NCBI RefSeq assembly: GCF_000429865.1
Contig: NZ_KE386977.1
Span: 429,393 to 493,392 of the forward strand
Source of the DNA: Cucumibacter marinus DSM 18995
GTDB taxonomy: Bacteria; Pseudomonadota; Alphaproteobacteria; Rhizobiales; Devosiaceae
DNA length: 64,000 nt
Reading direction: 5' to 3'
In this document: in pieces, positions 45,653 through 54,596 of the stretch
How the letters are laid out: every line of letters begins with the position of its first letter
Position numbering within the stretch: position 1 is the stretch's first letter
The notes under the pieces: model-generated
The model's database searches: none
Seen by the model: only the letters and a program-made list of their open reading frames with translations
Told to the model about the DNA's origin: nothing
Program-made: the position numbers and the translations under genes

Positions 45653-46677
45653 GCCAGTCCTCCATACCAATCCGCCGCGATCCGGAGCGGGTCGTGTTCA
45701 ACCGTCGCAATGCGGGGTTTGCAAAACGTCCGCACATATTCGGCATCGCTCGATGGATCGAGGTATTCCACGGGTGATTTTCCATCGACACGGGCCAGAA
45801 CGATCGCCGGCAGCAGCGCCGCTGCGCGTCCGGCGATGGAGGCAGCATCTTCCCAGTCGACCTGCGCGAGATAGCCGCCCCAGAACGCCTCGAAGCAATT
45901 TCGGTAGTCCTGCGCCTGTTGGCGACGCCACAAGCCCTTGAGCATCAGATGCGTAAGGCAGAATGCCGGGTCGAAGGCCGGGTCCCCGTACCATGCGCAT
46001 TCCGCATCGAGAATGACCGGCCCATCCGGTCCGATGAGGATGTTCTTGGGACTCAGATCGCCGTGAACCAGCGCCATATGCGTGGCCGCCGTACCGTCGG
46101 CCAGGGTGCTGAGCGGCGCAGCGAGATCCGGGTGCTGCTCGGTCATGAACCGAAGGTAGGGAGACAGCCGCAGCGCCTCAAACAGGGCATCGGTATCGAA
46201 ACGGCTGGCGATCCATGACGAGTTGGCGGTGCCGGCATGAAGCCTGCCGATGATCCGTCCTACCGCGGCTGCGCTCGTTGGGTCGATGCGGCCCGACATG
46301 AGCTCGGCCTTCCACACCGGATGGTCGTCCGTTGCGAAATATGACATCGCGAAAGCGCCGATCTTGTCGTCCTCGGCCAGGACCTGCGGGGCGCAGCCGG
46401 GCACGATGGCGTTGGCAACTGAATACCACCGCGCTTCATATCGGTTGCGCTCGACCGGCGCTTCCCAGACTTCCGCCACCTTGAGCCGCGGCAGGGCACG
46501 TTTCACGCATAGGGTTCCGACATCGGTGGTCACTTTCCATATTTCGGAAGAGACGCCCCCGGTCAGGCGCTTTGCAGAGACAGAACCGGGTCGGTGCCCC
46601 GCACCCTCGATGCCGCCGACAAAGGCATCAAGCTCCGGCGGAAACGGATCGGCGTCACCCGATCGCTCACCGGGCAT
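45649..46677 (-). CDS. APH/choline-kinase-fold phosphotransferase
   Basis: A 342-residue kinase. The catalytic loop is VHGDLSPKN (Asp207, Asn212), the metal-binding DAE begins at Asp224 (ILDAECAWYGDPAFD), and a candidate ATP-binding lysine is Lys59. The family phosphorylates small alcohols, amino alcohols and sugars such as methylthioribose. The ATG at 46677 overlaps the FAH-gene stop by 11 bases, and its own stop overlaps the enolase-like start. Coupling with an enolase paralogue suggests it makes the phosphorylated substrate of that enzyme. A role in antibiotic resistance is unlikely given the context. Confidence 0.78.
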   Translation of the reverse strand: MPGERSGDADPFPPELDAFVGGIEGAGHRPGSVSAKRLTGGVSSEIWKVTTDVGTLCVKRALPRLKVAEVWEAPVERNRYEARWYSVANAIVPGCAPQVLAEDDKIGAFAMSYFATDDHPVWKAELMSGRIDPTSAAAVGRIIGRLHAGTANSSWIASRFDTDALFEALRLSPYLRFMTEQHPDLAAPLSTLADGTAATHMALVHGDLSPKNILIGPDGPVILDAECAWYGDPAFDPAFCLTHLMLKGLWRRQQAQDYRNCFEAFWGGYLAQVDWEDAASIAGRAAALLPAIVLARVDGKSPVEYLDPSSDAEYVRTFCKPRIATVEHDPLRIAADWYGGLA

Positions 46678-47515
46678 CCGTGTATTCCTGGCTGGTCTGG
46701 CGCTGTTCGCCCAGCCCGGCGATCCCGAGACGCATTTTCTGGCCAGGTCGGAGATAGACGGGTGGTTTCTGCCCCATGCCGACACCGGGAGGTGTGCCGG
46801 TAGAGATGATGTCGCCCGGCTGCAGCGACATGAACTGGGAGATATAGCTGACCAGCGTCGGCACATCGAAGATCATCGTGCGTGTGCTGCCATCCTGGTA
46901 GCGATGTCCGTCGACCTCAAGAAACATGTCGAGATCCTGAGGATCAGGCACCTCGTCGCGGGTCACCAGCCACGGGCCGATGGGGCCGAAGGTGTCCGCC
47001 GACTTGCCCTTCACCCATTGCCCGGACCGTTCGATCTGGAATTCCCGCTCGGATAGATCGTTAACGACGCAATAGCCGAAAACGTGCTCGAGCGCCTTGT
47101 CGCGATTGACATAGCGGGCTTCCTTGCCGATCACGATCCCGAGCTCGACTTCCCAGTCGGTCTTGGTCGATCCACGCGGAATCGTCACCGGATCGAAGGG
47201 CCCCGAGATCGCCGAAGTGGCCTTCATGAACAAAATGGGCTCTTCGGGCACCGGTTGACCGGTTTCCGCGGCGTGATCGGAATAGTTGAGGCCGACACAA
47301 ATGAACTTGCCCACACTGCCCACACAGGGGCCGATCCGCGTTTCGGCGGAGCAAAGCGGCAGCGCAGCAATGTCGAGGCCTTCGAGCCAGCCGGCATCGG
47401 CCAGGGCCGAACCGGCAAGGTCCGGCACCACTCCCGACAGGTCCCTGTATTGCCCGGTCTCATCAAGAAGGGCCGGGCGTTCTGCGCCGGGCGCACCGAG
47501 GCGAAGCAGTTTCAT
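46667..47515 (-). CDS. FAH-family hydrolase, probable 2,4-diketo-3-deoxy-sugar-acid hydrolase
   Basis: A 282-residue fumarylacetoacetate-hydrolase-family enzyme. The core has VGKFICVGLNYSDHA, TDWEVELGIVIGK (metal-binding Glu pair) and ISTGTPPGVGMG. It matches the subgroup acting on 2,4-diketo-3-deoxy-L-fuconate or -rhamnonate, which releases pyruvate and a hydroxy acid. ATG 47515 lies 20 bp after the SDR stop. The adjacent SDR is of the type that supplies exactly this diketo substrate, which strongly supports the role. The pentose or hexose stereochemistry is not determined. Confidence 0.84.
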   Translation of the reverse strand: MKLLRLGAPGAERPALLDETGQYRDLSGVVPDLAGSALADAGWLEGLDIAALPLCSAETRIGPCVGSVGKFICVGLNYSDHAAETGQPVPEEPILFMKATSAISGPFDPVTIPRGSTKTDWEVELGIVIGKEARYVNRDKALEHVFGYCVVNDLSEREFQIERSGQWVKGKSADTFGPIGPWLVTRDEVPDPQDLDMFLEVDGHRYQDGSTRTMIFDVPTLVSYISQFMSLQPGDIISTGTPPGVGMGQKPPVYLRPGQKMRLGIAGLGEQRQTSQEYTDAR

Positions 47516-47534
47516 GTCGAACTCCTGTTTGAGG

Positions 47535-48287
47535 TCAGGCGAGAATGCCGCCATCGATGATCAGGGCCTGGCCAGTGGTGAACGATGCCTCTGGCGACGC
47601 CAGGTAGACAGCCATCGCGGCGATCTCTTCGGGTGTTCCCAACCGCCCCATGGGCTGGCGGGCCACGAACGCCTTGCGGGCCTCGTCTTCTCCGCCCATC
47701 TGCCTGCCCAATTCTTTCATACGCGCCGCGAGAGACGGGCTCTCGACGGTTCCCGGACAAATGGCGTTGCAGCGCACGCCCTGGGAAATGTGGTCAACCG
47801 CGACCGCCTTGGTCAGCCCGATGACAGCAGCCTTGGTCGCGCCATAGGCGGCGCGGTTCGGAAAGCCCTTCAGCGAGGACGCGGCGGACGCGATATTGAT
47901 GACCGATCCCCCGCCTCGCTCGATCATCCCCGGCAGGACAGCACGCAAAGTGTTGTACATCGTGTCCACATTGAGAGCGAAGGAGCGCCGCCATTCGTCG
48001 GGACCGCAATCGAGCACCGTTCCGTGATGAACATAGCCGACCCCGTTCACCAGCACATCGAACGGCCCGTGTGCACGAACGGCGGCATCAACCGCCTCGG
48101 GATCGGTCGCATCGAGGACCAGAGGCGCGATGCCCGGCTGACCGAGGCCGTCCAGCGCGCCGCCATCGATATCGACAGCAACAACCTTGGCCCCTTCCCG
48201 GGCAAAGCGCAGGGCGACGGCCTTGCCGATGCCATTGCCTGCTGCTGTGACGAGGGCATTCAGACCGGACAGTCTCTCGGAGCTCAT
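47535..48287 (-). CDS. 2-keto-3-deoxy-L-fuconate dehydrogenase-like SDR
   Basis: A 250-residue SDR with Ser134, Tyr148 and Lys152. Stretches such as SAASSLKGFPNRAAYGATKA, VRCNAICPGTVESPSL and FVARQPMGRLGTPEEIAAMA closely follow what I recall of the 2-keto-3-deoxy-L-fuconate dehydrogenase group. It oxidises the C4 hydroxyl of a 2-keto-3-deoxy acid with NAD (Asp39-Asp41 at the end of beta-2). The following FAH hydrolase then cleaves the product. The start is ATG 48287 (AAGGAAAGAG upstream). First gene of the unit behind operator G4. Confidence 0.84.
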   Translation of the reverse strand: MSSERLSGLNALVTAAGNGIGKAVALRFAREGAKVVAVDIDGGALDGLGQPGIAPLVLDATDPEAVDAAVRAHGPFDVLVNGVGYVHHGTVLDCGPDEWRRSFALNVDTMYNTLRAVLPGMIERGGGSVINIASAASSLKGFPNRAAYGATKAAVIGLTKAVAVDHISQGVRCNAICPGTVESPSLAARMKELGRQMGGEDEARKAFVARQPMGRLGTPEEIAAMAVYLASPEASFTTGQALIIDGGILA

Positions 48288-48399
48288 GCTCAAACTCTTT
48301 CCTTCTTGCTGGCAGTGCGCGACCTACGTCCTGTCGCCTGCCCGACCGTTCAACCGGCGTCATGATTGGCCCGGTTCCGATGGTTCGGGGCCGCGTATA

Positions 48400-48411
48400 C
48401 TAGGATACCAG
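48400..48411. promoter_or_regulatory. GntR(FCD)-type operator G4 with -35 element
   Basis: CTAGGATACCAG, 113 bp before the SDR start. The minus-strand TTGACT at 48428-48423 has exactly the same spacing to the operator as in G3, indicating a conserved promoter/operator design. Confidence 0.72.
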
Positions 48412-48497
48412 TCGAACGCGCAAGTCAATATTCCTGCGTCCAGCCGGCATATGGCCGAGGCAGGCAATGGCAATGGCTGCGCTGGAATGCCCGGTTG

Positions 48498-49508
48498 CTA
48501 AAGCGGCTCAACGGCGACGCGATAGCGGATATCGACCGGTTTTCCCGCCCTGAAAGCAACGCTGGTCGGTGTTCCCGCCTCCGAAATGGGATTGGGCCTT
48601 GCTGCCGTGCCCGGGGCAATACCGAATGGTGCCGCGCAGGGCTCGATCCCGATGCACACATGCCGCCCGTTCCAGGGCGCAAACTGACGCCCCCGGTTGG
48701 AATACCACAGCAAGGTGCTGGGCAGTTTCCCGGCATCCCAGGTGAACACCATCCGGTACCCGGCATGCCTGTTCTCAAGGGCGAAGCGGCCGTCAATGTC
48801 GTTGAGCTGCAGCAGTTCCTCAACCGCACGGTCGAACGGCAACCGGCTGGCGTCGACATCGCCCCCCTCCCTTGCGGGAACCTGCTCAAGTGATTGGAAC
48901 CGGGCGTCCGGCTTGAACAACGCCGCATTGGGTTCGATGGTGCCGGGGAAACTGAGCCCCCAGCCGAACTCACCCGGGACCAGACGCGCCGCACCAGGAT
49001 CCGTCGGCAGGGCAAAACAGCCATGCAGCGCCACCGGCAGGTTGCAATCCCGGCGAGGATGGATGGTCAGGGTGAAATCAATCGCCGGACCTTCCCGGTC
49101 GGGAGCGATCCGCCTTTCAAGCCGCGCGATATCGTGATCTTGCGGATAGGCGATGGTCATGTCGATCGCATCGTCCTGAGATGTTGCAAACGTCCAATCA
49201 TGACCCGAACTGTAGCCATGGACGTCCGGCGCTTCTTCGTCGGGATCGATAGCGGACTGCCAGCGATCAGTGAAACTCTCCGCCGGCATCGGATAGCCGA
49301 ACGGCACGCAGGGCCACTCCCCCCGCAAACCGCGGGTCAACCCGTCGAGCCCGGCACTCTCGGCCTCGTTCCACCACGGCGCGATGTGAAACGGGCTGAC
49401 CTGCCGGCCGTCGGGCAAAATGAACACCGCCGGACCGATCATGCCGCCCAGCGCCTGCACACTCACATTCCCGTGGCGCCAGCCAAGTGTCCTGACTTGA
49501 TCGTTCAT
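48498..49508 (-). CDS. Aldose-1-epimerase (mutarotase)-like protein 1
   Basis: A 336-residue galactose-mutarotase-fold protein (beta-sandwich). It shows ALGGMIGPAVFILPDGRQV, APWW and WYSNRGRQFAPWNGRHVCIG; the HGYSSGHDW segment supplies a likely catalytic His. It would equilibrate sugar anomers for the downstream dehydrogenase. The paralogue at 58114 shares GGMIGP, the HGYSS motif and the APWNG/YPWNG region. ATG 49508 follows AAAGGGAGA. It is transcribed toward the KDF-dehydrogenase unit with 87 bp before operator G4, so readthrough is possible. Confidence 0.76.
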   Translation of the reverse strand: MNDQVRTLGWRHGNVSVQALGGMIGPAVFILPDGRQVSPFHIAPWWNEAESAGLDGLTRGLRGEWPCVPFGYPMPAESFTDRWQSAIDPDEEAPDVHGYSSGHDWTFATSQDDAIDMTIAYPQDHDIARLERRIAPDREGPAIDFTLTIHPRRDCNLPVALHGCFALPTDPGAARLVPGEFGWGLSFPGTIEPNAALFKPDARFQSLEQVPAREGGDVDASRLPFDRAVEELLQLNDIDGRFALENRHAGYRMVFTWDAGKLPSTLLWYSNRGRQFAPWNGRHVCIGIEPCAAPFGIAPGTAARPNPISEAGTPTSVAFRAGKPVDIRYRVAVEPL

Positions 49509-50211
49509 TCCCGTGATCTCCCTTTGGCGCGCAACTTCGCATGATGCCGGACGTGTCGAGAGCTTCCCGGGCGCTCATGCCTGCGCGGATGCATCGTTCT
49601 GATCGGCATCAGCCCACCCCGACGCGCCCGAGGCGGAGACACCGCCGGCGATTTAGACCTCACCGCACTTCAAATCGTCAAGCACCCGAACCGTCGCCTG
49701 GCAGGATTGTCCGCCAGGGGGTCTGCGCTCTCGCTCCTTTCGGATGGCTCATCTGCCTGGACCATCGGCACGACATGGCTGCAGATCAGCGTGACCCGAA
49801 AACACAAGTAATCACAACGACCTACAAGAATTCATGGAGAATGGCAGTGCTGTCAGACCCGTGCAAACCGGTCTCAGTCTGCCTGGATCTGCGAAGGTTC
49901 AGGCTTCGCCCGGATCGGGTTGCCCAACTGGTTCAATACCGCGATAGGCCCCGAAGACGCTTACGCTTGAGGGGTGTCATTTCCCGGCACCCAAGATCGC
50001 GCAACTCGCATCCACCAAGCGGGTGACGCGATCCGCTCGAACCACATTGACGGCTTTGCTCAAAATCTTTAGAGGTTGGGTCATCAGGCCACTAGGCCAA
50101 TTAAGGGGGAGGTGTGCGATTCATGGCGATCTGCGGAATGATTCCGGGTGCATGCGGAGCGACCTGTTGCGCCCATGAACAGGGCAGCGCGGGTGCCGGG
50201 CGGAGGCGCCG
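49509..50211. other. 700-bp intergenic gap between divergent operons
   Basis: No gene I can support. A 161-codon plus-strand open frame from 49541 is arginine- and proline-rich with shadow-like composition. A short protein-like tail (LPNWFNTAIGPEDAYA, ending in TGA at about 49970) could be the end of a decayed gene. The right part holds the promoter region of the RraA-uxuA operon. Confidence 0.45.
50047..50075 (+). promoter_or_regulatory. Candidate promoter of the RraA-uxuA operon
   Basis: TTGACG, 17 bp, TAGAGG. The -35 is good and the -10 weak. A GGCC-ACTA-GGCC repeat (50087-50098) just downstream may be a control site. It lies 140 bp before the first gene. Confidence 0.35.
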
Positions 50212-50877
50212 GTGACACAATCCGAGACCATTTTCGATACCATCCGGCAGCGGCTCACCACGGCTCAGATCGGGGATGCCCTGGATGTGGCCGGCTTCAC
50301 GCGGCAGTTCCTGCCACCCTATCTGCGCGCGGTCGGCACGCCGGATATCCTGGTCGGGCGCGCCCTGACCGTGCTCGAAACCGATATCGCGCCCGGCGAC
50401 GAGAACGGCGAACCCTTCGGGCTTATGTTTCGCGCGCTGGACGATCTTCGGCCCGGAGAGATCTATCTTTGCACGGGCAGCAGCCCCAGCTACGCGCTCT
50501 GGGGCGAGTTGATGAGTTCGCGCGCTCAGGAACTGGGCGCAGCGGGAGCCGTGGTTGACGGGTTCCATCGTGACACGGCGGGCATATTGCGCCGACAGTT
50601 CCCGGTGTTTTCGGCGGGCGCCTATGCCCAGGACCAGCGGCCGCGGGGCAGGGTCGAGGATTTCCGCTGCGATCTCACCTTTGCCAATGGGGTCAAGGTC
50701 GCCGACGGGGACATTGTCGTCGCCGATGTCGACGGCGTGCTTGTTGTCCCGGCGGACGCCCTGGAAGCGACTGTCGCTGCGGCACTCGAGAAGGCCGGCG
50801 TCGAACGCGACGTCCAGGAGATGATCGAGAGCGGGCAATCGACGAGCGATATCTTCAACAAAACCGGCGTGATGTGA
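50212..50877 (+). CDS. RraA-family protein, possible 2-keto-3-deoxy acid aldolase
   Basis: A 221-residue RraA / HMG-CHA aldolase superfamily protein. The metal and substrate loop reads GELMSSRAQELGAAGAVVDG, then FHRD, the family's Arg-Asp motif. Translation starts at GTG 50212 behind GGAGG. It precedes mannonate dehydratase by 9 bp; that enzyme makes 2-keto-3-deoxygluconate, and no kdgK or eda gene is in the window. An aldolase-type RraA could cleave that product directly to pyruvate and glyceraldehyde. This is inference. Regulatory RraA (RNase E inhibitor) function is unlikely here. Confidence 0.75.
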   Translation: MTQSETIFDTIRQRLTTAQIGDALDVAGFTRQFLPPYLRAVGTPDILVGRALTVLETDIAPGDENGEPFGLMFRALDDLRPGEIYLCTGSSPSYALWGELMSSRAQELGAAGAVVDGFHRDTAGILRRQFPVFSAGAYAQDQRPRGRVEDFRCDLTFANGVKVADGDIVVADVDGVLVVPADALEATVAAALEKAGVERDVQEMIESGQSTSDIFNKTGVM

Positions 50878-50886
50878 GGCCTGCCC

Positions 50887-51969
50887 ATGAAAATCGGCTT
50901 GGGACTGTATCGCGAATCGTTGACCGAACAGAATTTCAGGTTCGCCGCACAGGCCGGCGCAACCCATATCGTCGCCCATTTGGCCAGCTATATGAGCGGC
51001 AAGGATCCCACCTTGTCACGCGGTCCCGATGATGCCGGCTGGGGCGACTGCTCCGGGGATGCGCTCTGGACGTTCGAGGAAATGGACGACCTCGTCAAAA
51101 CCGTCCGCAGCCACGGCCTCGAGCTGGCGGCCATCGAGAATTTTCCGCCGGTCTTCTGGTCGGATATCCTGCTGGACGGACCGCGCAAAGCCCAGCAGAT
51201 GGAAGACCTGAAACAGGTCGTGCGCAATGCCGGACGCGCGGGCGTTCCCTGTATCGGATACAATTTCTCGATTGCCGGTGTTTGGGGCTGGACCCGCGGA
51301 CCGATGTCCCGCGCAGGCGCAGTCTCTGTCGGTTTTGACGCATCCAAGATCGACATGGCCACACCCTTGCCCGACGGTGTTCTGTGGAACATGCGCTACC
51401 GCCCCGGCGTACCCGGCGCCGAACCCGTGAGTGTTTCCGCCACGGAGATCTGGGAGCGCCTGACCTGGTTCCTCGAGCAACTGGTTCCGGTTGCCGAGGA
51501 AGCCAATGTCCGGCTCGCGGCGCACCCCGACGACCCGCCTGTCGAAAGCCTGCGTGGTGGCGCCCGGCTTGTGAACCAGCCGCGAAAATACGACCGCCTG
51601 CTGTCCATCGTCGACAGCACTGCCAACAGCGCGGAGTTGTGTCTGGGTTCCCTGCAGGAAATGTCGGAGGGCGATATCTACGAGACCGTGCGCCAGATCG
51701 CACGGCGCGATCGCATCGGATACATTCATTTCCGCAACGTCCGGGGCAAAGTCCCAAACTATGTCGAGACCTTCATCGACGATGGCGACATCGACATGGT
51801 CGAGATCGTTCGCATTCTGCGCGACGAAGGCTTCGACGGTGTGATGATCCCCGACCACACGCCTGAGCTCGACTGCGGTGCCCCATGGCATGCCGGCATG
51901 GCCTACGCGCTCGGCTATATGCGGGCCCTGGTCAACACCGCCGATTCCCTCGGTCCGTCCGCGGCCTGA
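50887..51969 (+). CDS. uxuA: Mannonate dehydratase
   Basis: A 360-residue TIM-barrel enzyme of the UxuA family. It has HPDDPP (His213, Asp215, Asp216), Cys252 in LCLGS, and the metal-site HFRN (His281, Arg283) followed by RGKVPNYVETFIDDGDID. It dehydrates D-mannonate to 2-keto-3-deoxy-D-gluconate using Mn or Fe in the cytosol. It lies between the RraA-like gene and GH38-like 3, in an operon ending with an AGE isomerase, giving a mannoside-to-pyruvate theme. No mannonate oxidoreductase (uxuB) is in the operon; one of the SDRs could supply mannonate. Length is slightly below the enterobacterial enzyme (about 394). Confidence 0.88.
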   Translation: MKIGLGLYRESLTEQNFRFAAQAGATHIVAHLASYMSGKDPTLSRGPDDAGWGDCSGDALWTFEEMDDLVKTVRSHGLELAAIENFPPVFWSDILLDGPRKAQQMEDLKQVVRNAGRAGVPCIGYNFSIAGVWGWTRGPMSRAGAVSVGFDASKIDMATPLPDGVLWNMRYRPGVPGAEPVSVSATEIWERLTWFLEQLVPVAEEANVRLAAHPDDPPVESLRGGARLVNQPRKYDRLLSIVDSTANSAELCLGSLQEMSEGDIYETVRQIARRDRIGYIHFRNVRGKVPNYVETFIDDGDIDMVEIVRILRDEGFDGVMIPDHTPELDCGAPWHAGMAYALGYMRALVNTADSLGPSAA

Positions 51970-51995
51970 GCCAGTCCTCCAGTTCCGGTGAGAAA

Positions 51996-54575
51996 ATGAT
52001 CAAGGAAATTTATCTGGTTCCGCACAGCCACACCGATGTGGGCTACACCCACCCGCAGCCCGTTGTGCTCGAGCTGCATCGCCGGTTCCTCGACGAGGCG
52101 CTCGACCTCGTTGAGGCGACGGCGGACCGCGACGACGGTTCGGCATTCCGCTGGATGGTGGAGGTCAGCGGCACCGCCATCGACTGGTGGCGGCATGCGA
52201 CGAGCACCGAAAAGGACCGGTTGGTCGCCGCCGCGAAATCGGGCGCCGTCGAGATTGCCGGCATGCAGTGGAACCAGGCGCACCTTTCCGACCACCACAT
52301 GCTTATCGAAGCCATGCGGCCGGTTCGCGAACTGCGCGAGGCTGGCATTCCGATCCGCTCGGCCATGAATGTTGATGTCAACGGCGCCAATTGGGGACTG
52401 GTCGAGGTGCTCGGCGGGTTCGGCATCGAGCATTTCTCGATGGCGATCAACGAGCATTTCGGCCACGCCGTGCAGCCCCGCCCTCAGGCGTTCAGATGGC
52501 AGTCTCCCACTGGTCGGGAACTCCTTGTCTATAACGGACTGATGTACGGGGTCACGGTCAGCGGCTGGCTGGGTATTCCCGGCGATATGGACAGGACGCA
52601 AATGGCCGTTCCCCGTCTGGCCGAGTTGCTGGAAGAGCGCGGCTACCCGCATTCCGTCCTGATCATGCAGGCAACGAATATCCTGTTTCACGACAATGCT
52701 CGCCCGAACCCCGATTTGCCCGACCACGTGCGCCGGTTCAATGAAACGGGCGGTTCTGTTCGGCTTCGCATTGCCTCCATGGGCGAGGCATTCGACCGGT
52801 TGCGAGAGGATGGACTGGACGGAATCCCAATCCAGCGCGGCGACTGGCCGGACTGGTGGACGTTCGGGTCGGGCAGCACGGCACGCGAGACAGCCGTCAC
52901 ATTGGCGGGTCAGCGGGCCCTCCGTGACGGACAGCAACTTTCGGCCTGGGCCGGTGAACGCCCGAAGCGCAGCGAAACGACGGAACGCCAGGCCGCAGAG
53001 GCTCTGGCGCTCTATGTCGAGCACACCTACACGGCCGACCGCGCGGCCCGGAAGCCGGATTCGCAGGAGGCCGATATCCAGATTCACTGGAAGAAGGCAC
53101 AGGCCTACAACGGATACAGCCTGGCACGCATGCTGCGCCGTGATGGTCTCGCCGCCCGGGCCTCACAGCACAAGGGAACCGAGCGCAGCCTGCTTATCTA
53201 CAATCCCTTGCCGGTCGCGGTGCGCGGTCCGGTGCTCGTGCCCAAGCACAATATCGACGTTCACAAGCTCGATCGCGTGGCGGCGCTATTCGAGGATGCC
53301 TGCCACATTCTGCACCGCCAGGACGTCGAACTCGGTGATGTGAGCGACGATGATCTGATGATGGCCAAGCTCGACTTGCCGGCGATGGGATATGCGGTGC
53401 TGCCTTATGCCGACCTTGCGCCGGCGCAAGGTGAGCTCCACGCCTCCGAAGGGCGATTGAACAATGAACGGGTGAAGGTCCAGCTCAATACGGATAAGGG
53501 GGGCGTCTTCTCCCTTCGCGTCGATGGCCGCGAGCGGATCGATGCGCAGTGGGATTTCGGTTTCGGCGTGCCGGTTCTCGAAATCCCTGAACCGCGGGAA
53601 AGGATCAGTCTTTATGGCCCGGTGATCTTCAACGAGATGGAGCATTCCATCGACCTGCACCAGGACTGGCACCCGAACTGGACTGCACACCGGGAAGCCG
53701 GTCGTCTCGAACACACCGCCGTCAGCCGACGATCGGGTTTCGTCGATGTGACGCAGAGTTTCCGGTTTTCGACCGGTGAAACAGCAAGGGTGCGCTACCG
53801 TCTCGCAGCAGGCGGTGACACCGTTTCAATCGAGACCACCCTCGACAAACACCGCTTGTCGTTCCCGCATTCCTACTATCTGCCCTTGCCACTCGCCATG
53901 GGCGAGAACTGGGCAGGACACTATGAAACCGCCGGCGCAGTCGTTGAACTCGACGCCGAGCAGCTTCCCGGATCCAGCCAGCATTTCATTCCGACGCAAC
54001 GCTTCATCCGTCTTCAGGATGAGGAAACCGGCATGACTGTCGGTTCACCCGATACCGCGTTGTTCCAGGTCGGCGGCTTCACCTTCGGCCGACACCATCG
54101 TGGCAAGGTCAAGCGCGATGGTCCGGTCCTCCTCGCCTGGCTCAACAACAATTACTGGGACACAAATTTCGAGGTCACTCAATCCGGACCGATTCGTACC
54201 CGGCTGCACCTTGCCGCCCATGACGCCGAGCCGGTTTCACGCTCGATCGAACGGATCCTTCCGCTGGTCAACGAGCCTTCGGTCCATTTCCTGAAATCCG
54301 CTGGGGCCGCGAAGGGCAGCTTGCTGGGGGTTGATTCCGGCGGACTGATGCTGACCGGCACCGAACGCCAAGCGCAGGTTTTGAGGTTGTTTTTCCTCAA
54401 CCCGGACAACGAAAACCGGACACTCCGGCTTTCAAGCGGCGAACTGAAGATCGGATCCGCCCATCTGGCCGGACTCGACGGCAGCCGCGGCGAAGCAATT
54501 TCCGTAATGGACGGGGCGCTTTCCATTCCCGTGGCCCCACGGGCCTGGGTGGCCATCGCACTCGATCTTGTTTGA
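51996..54575 (+). CDS. GH38-like (alpha-mannosidase-type) glycoside hydrolase 3
   Basis: An 859-residue protein, more divergent than the pair at 36356 and 40279. The GH38 metal motif is PHSHTDVGYT (His12, Asp14) and the probable nucleophile Asp127 is in MNVDVNGANW. A long C-terminal beta-sandwich region follows. ATG 51996 follows GGTGAGAAA; the start is 26 bp after uxuA. No signal peptide is present. Between mannonate dehydratase and an AGE-family isomerase, an alpha-mannoside substrate is the most likely of the three paralogues. Confidence 0.8.
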   Translation: MIKEIYLVPHSHTDVGYTHPQPVVLELHRRFLDEALDLVEATADRDDGSAFRWMVEVSGTAIDWWRHATSTEKDRLVAAAKSGAVEIAGMQWNQAHLSDHHMLIEAMRPVRELREAGIPIRSAMNVDVNGANWGLVEVLGGFGIEHFSMAINEHFGHAVQPRPQAFRWQSPTGRELLVYNGLMYGVTVSGWLGIPGDMDRTQMAVPRLAELLEERGYPHSVLIMQATNILFHDNARPNPDLPDHVRRFNETGGSVRLRIASMGEAFDRLREDGLDGIPIQRGDWPDWWTFGSGSTARETAVTLAGQRALRDGQQLSAWAGERPKRSETTERQAAEALALYVEHTYTADRAARKPDSQEADIQIHWKKAQAYNGYSLARMLRRDGLAARASQHKGTERSLLIYNPLPVAVRGPVLVPKHNIDVHKLDRVAALFEDACHILHRQDVELGDVSDDDLMMAKLDLPAMGYAVLPYADLAPAQGELHASEGRLNNERVKVQLNTDKGGVFSLRVDGRERIDAQWDFGFGVPVLEIPEPRERISLYGPVIFNEMEHSIDLHQDWHPNWTAHREAGRLEHTAVSRRSGFVDVTQSFRFSTGETARVRYRLAAGGDTVSIETTLDKHRLSFPHSYYLPLPLAMGENWAGHYETAGAVVELDAEQLPGSSQHFIPTQRFIRLQDEETGMTVGSPDTALFQVGGFTFGRHHRGKVKRDGPVLLAWLNNNYWDTNFEVTQSGPIRTRLHLAAHDAEPVSRSIERILPLVNEPSVHFLKSAGAAKGSLLGVDSGGLMLTGTERQAQVLRLFFLNPDNENRTLRLSSGELKIGSAHLAGLDGSRGEAISVMDGALSIPVAPRAWVAIALDLV

Positions 54576-54596
54576 GGTACCGACGGAGAACGGACC

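Noticed and set aside
45649-46677. Aminoglycoside-resistance gene
   Set aside because: Only the general APH fold is shared; the gene is translationally embedded in a sugar-acid catabolic operon.
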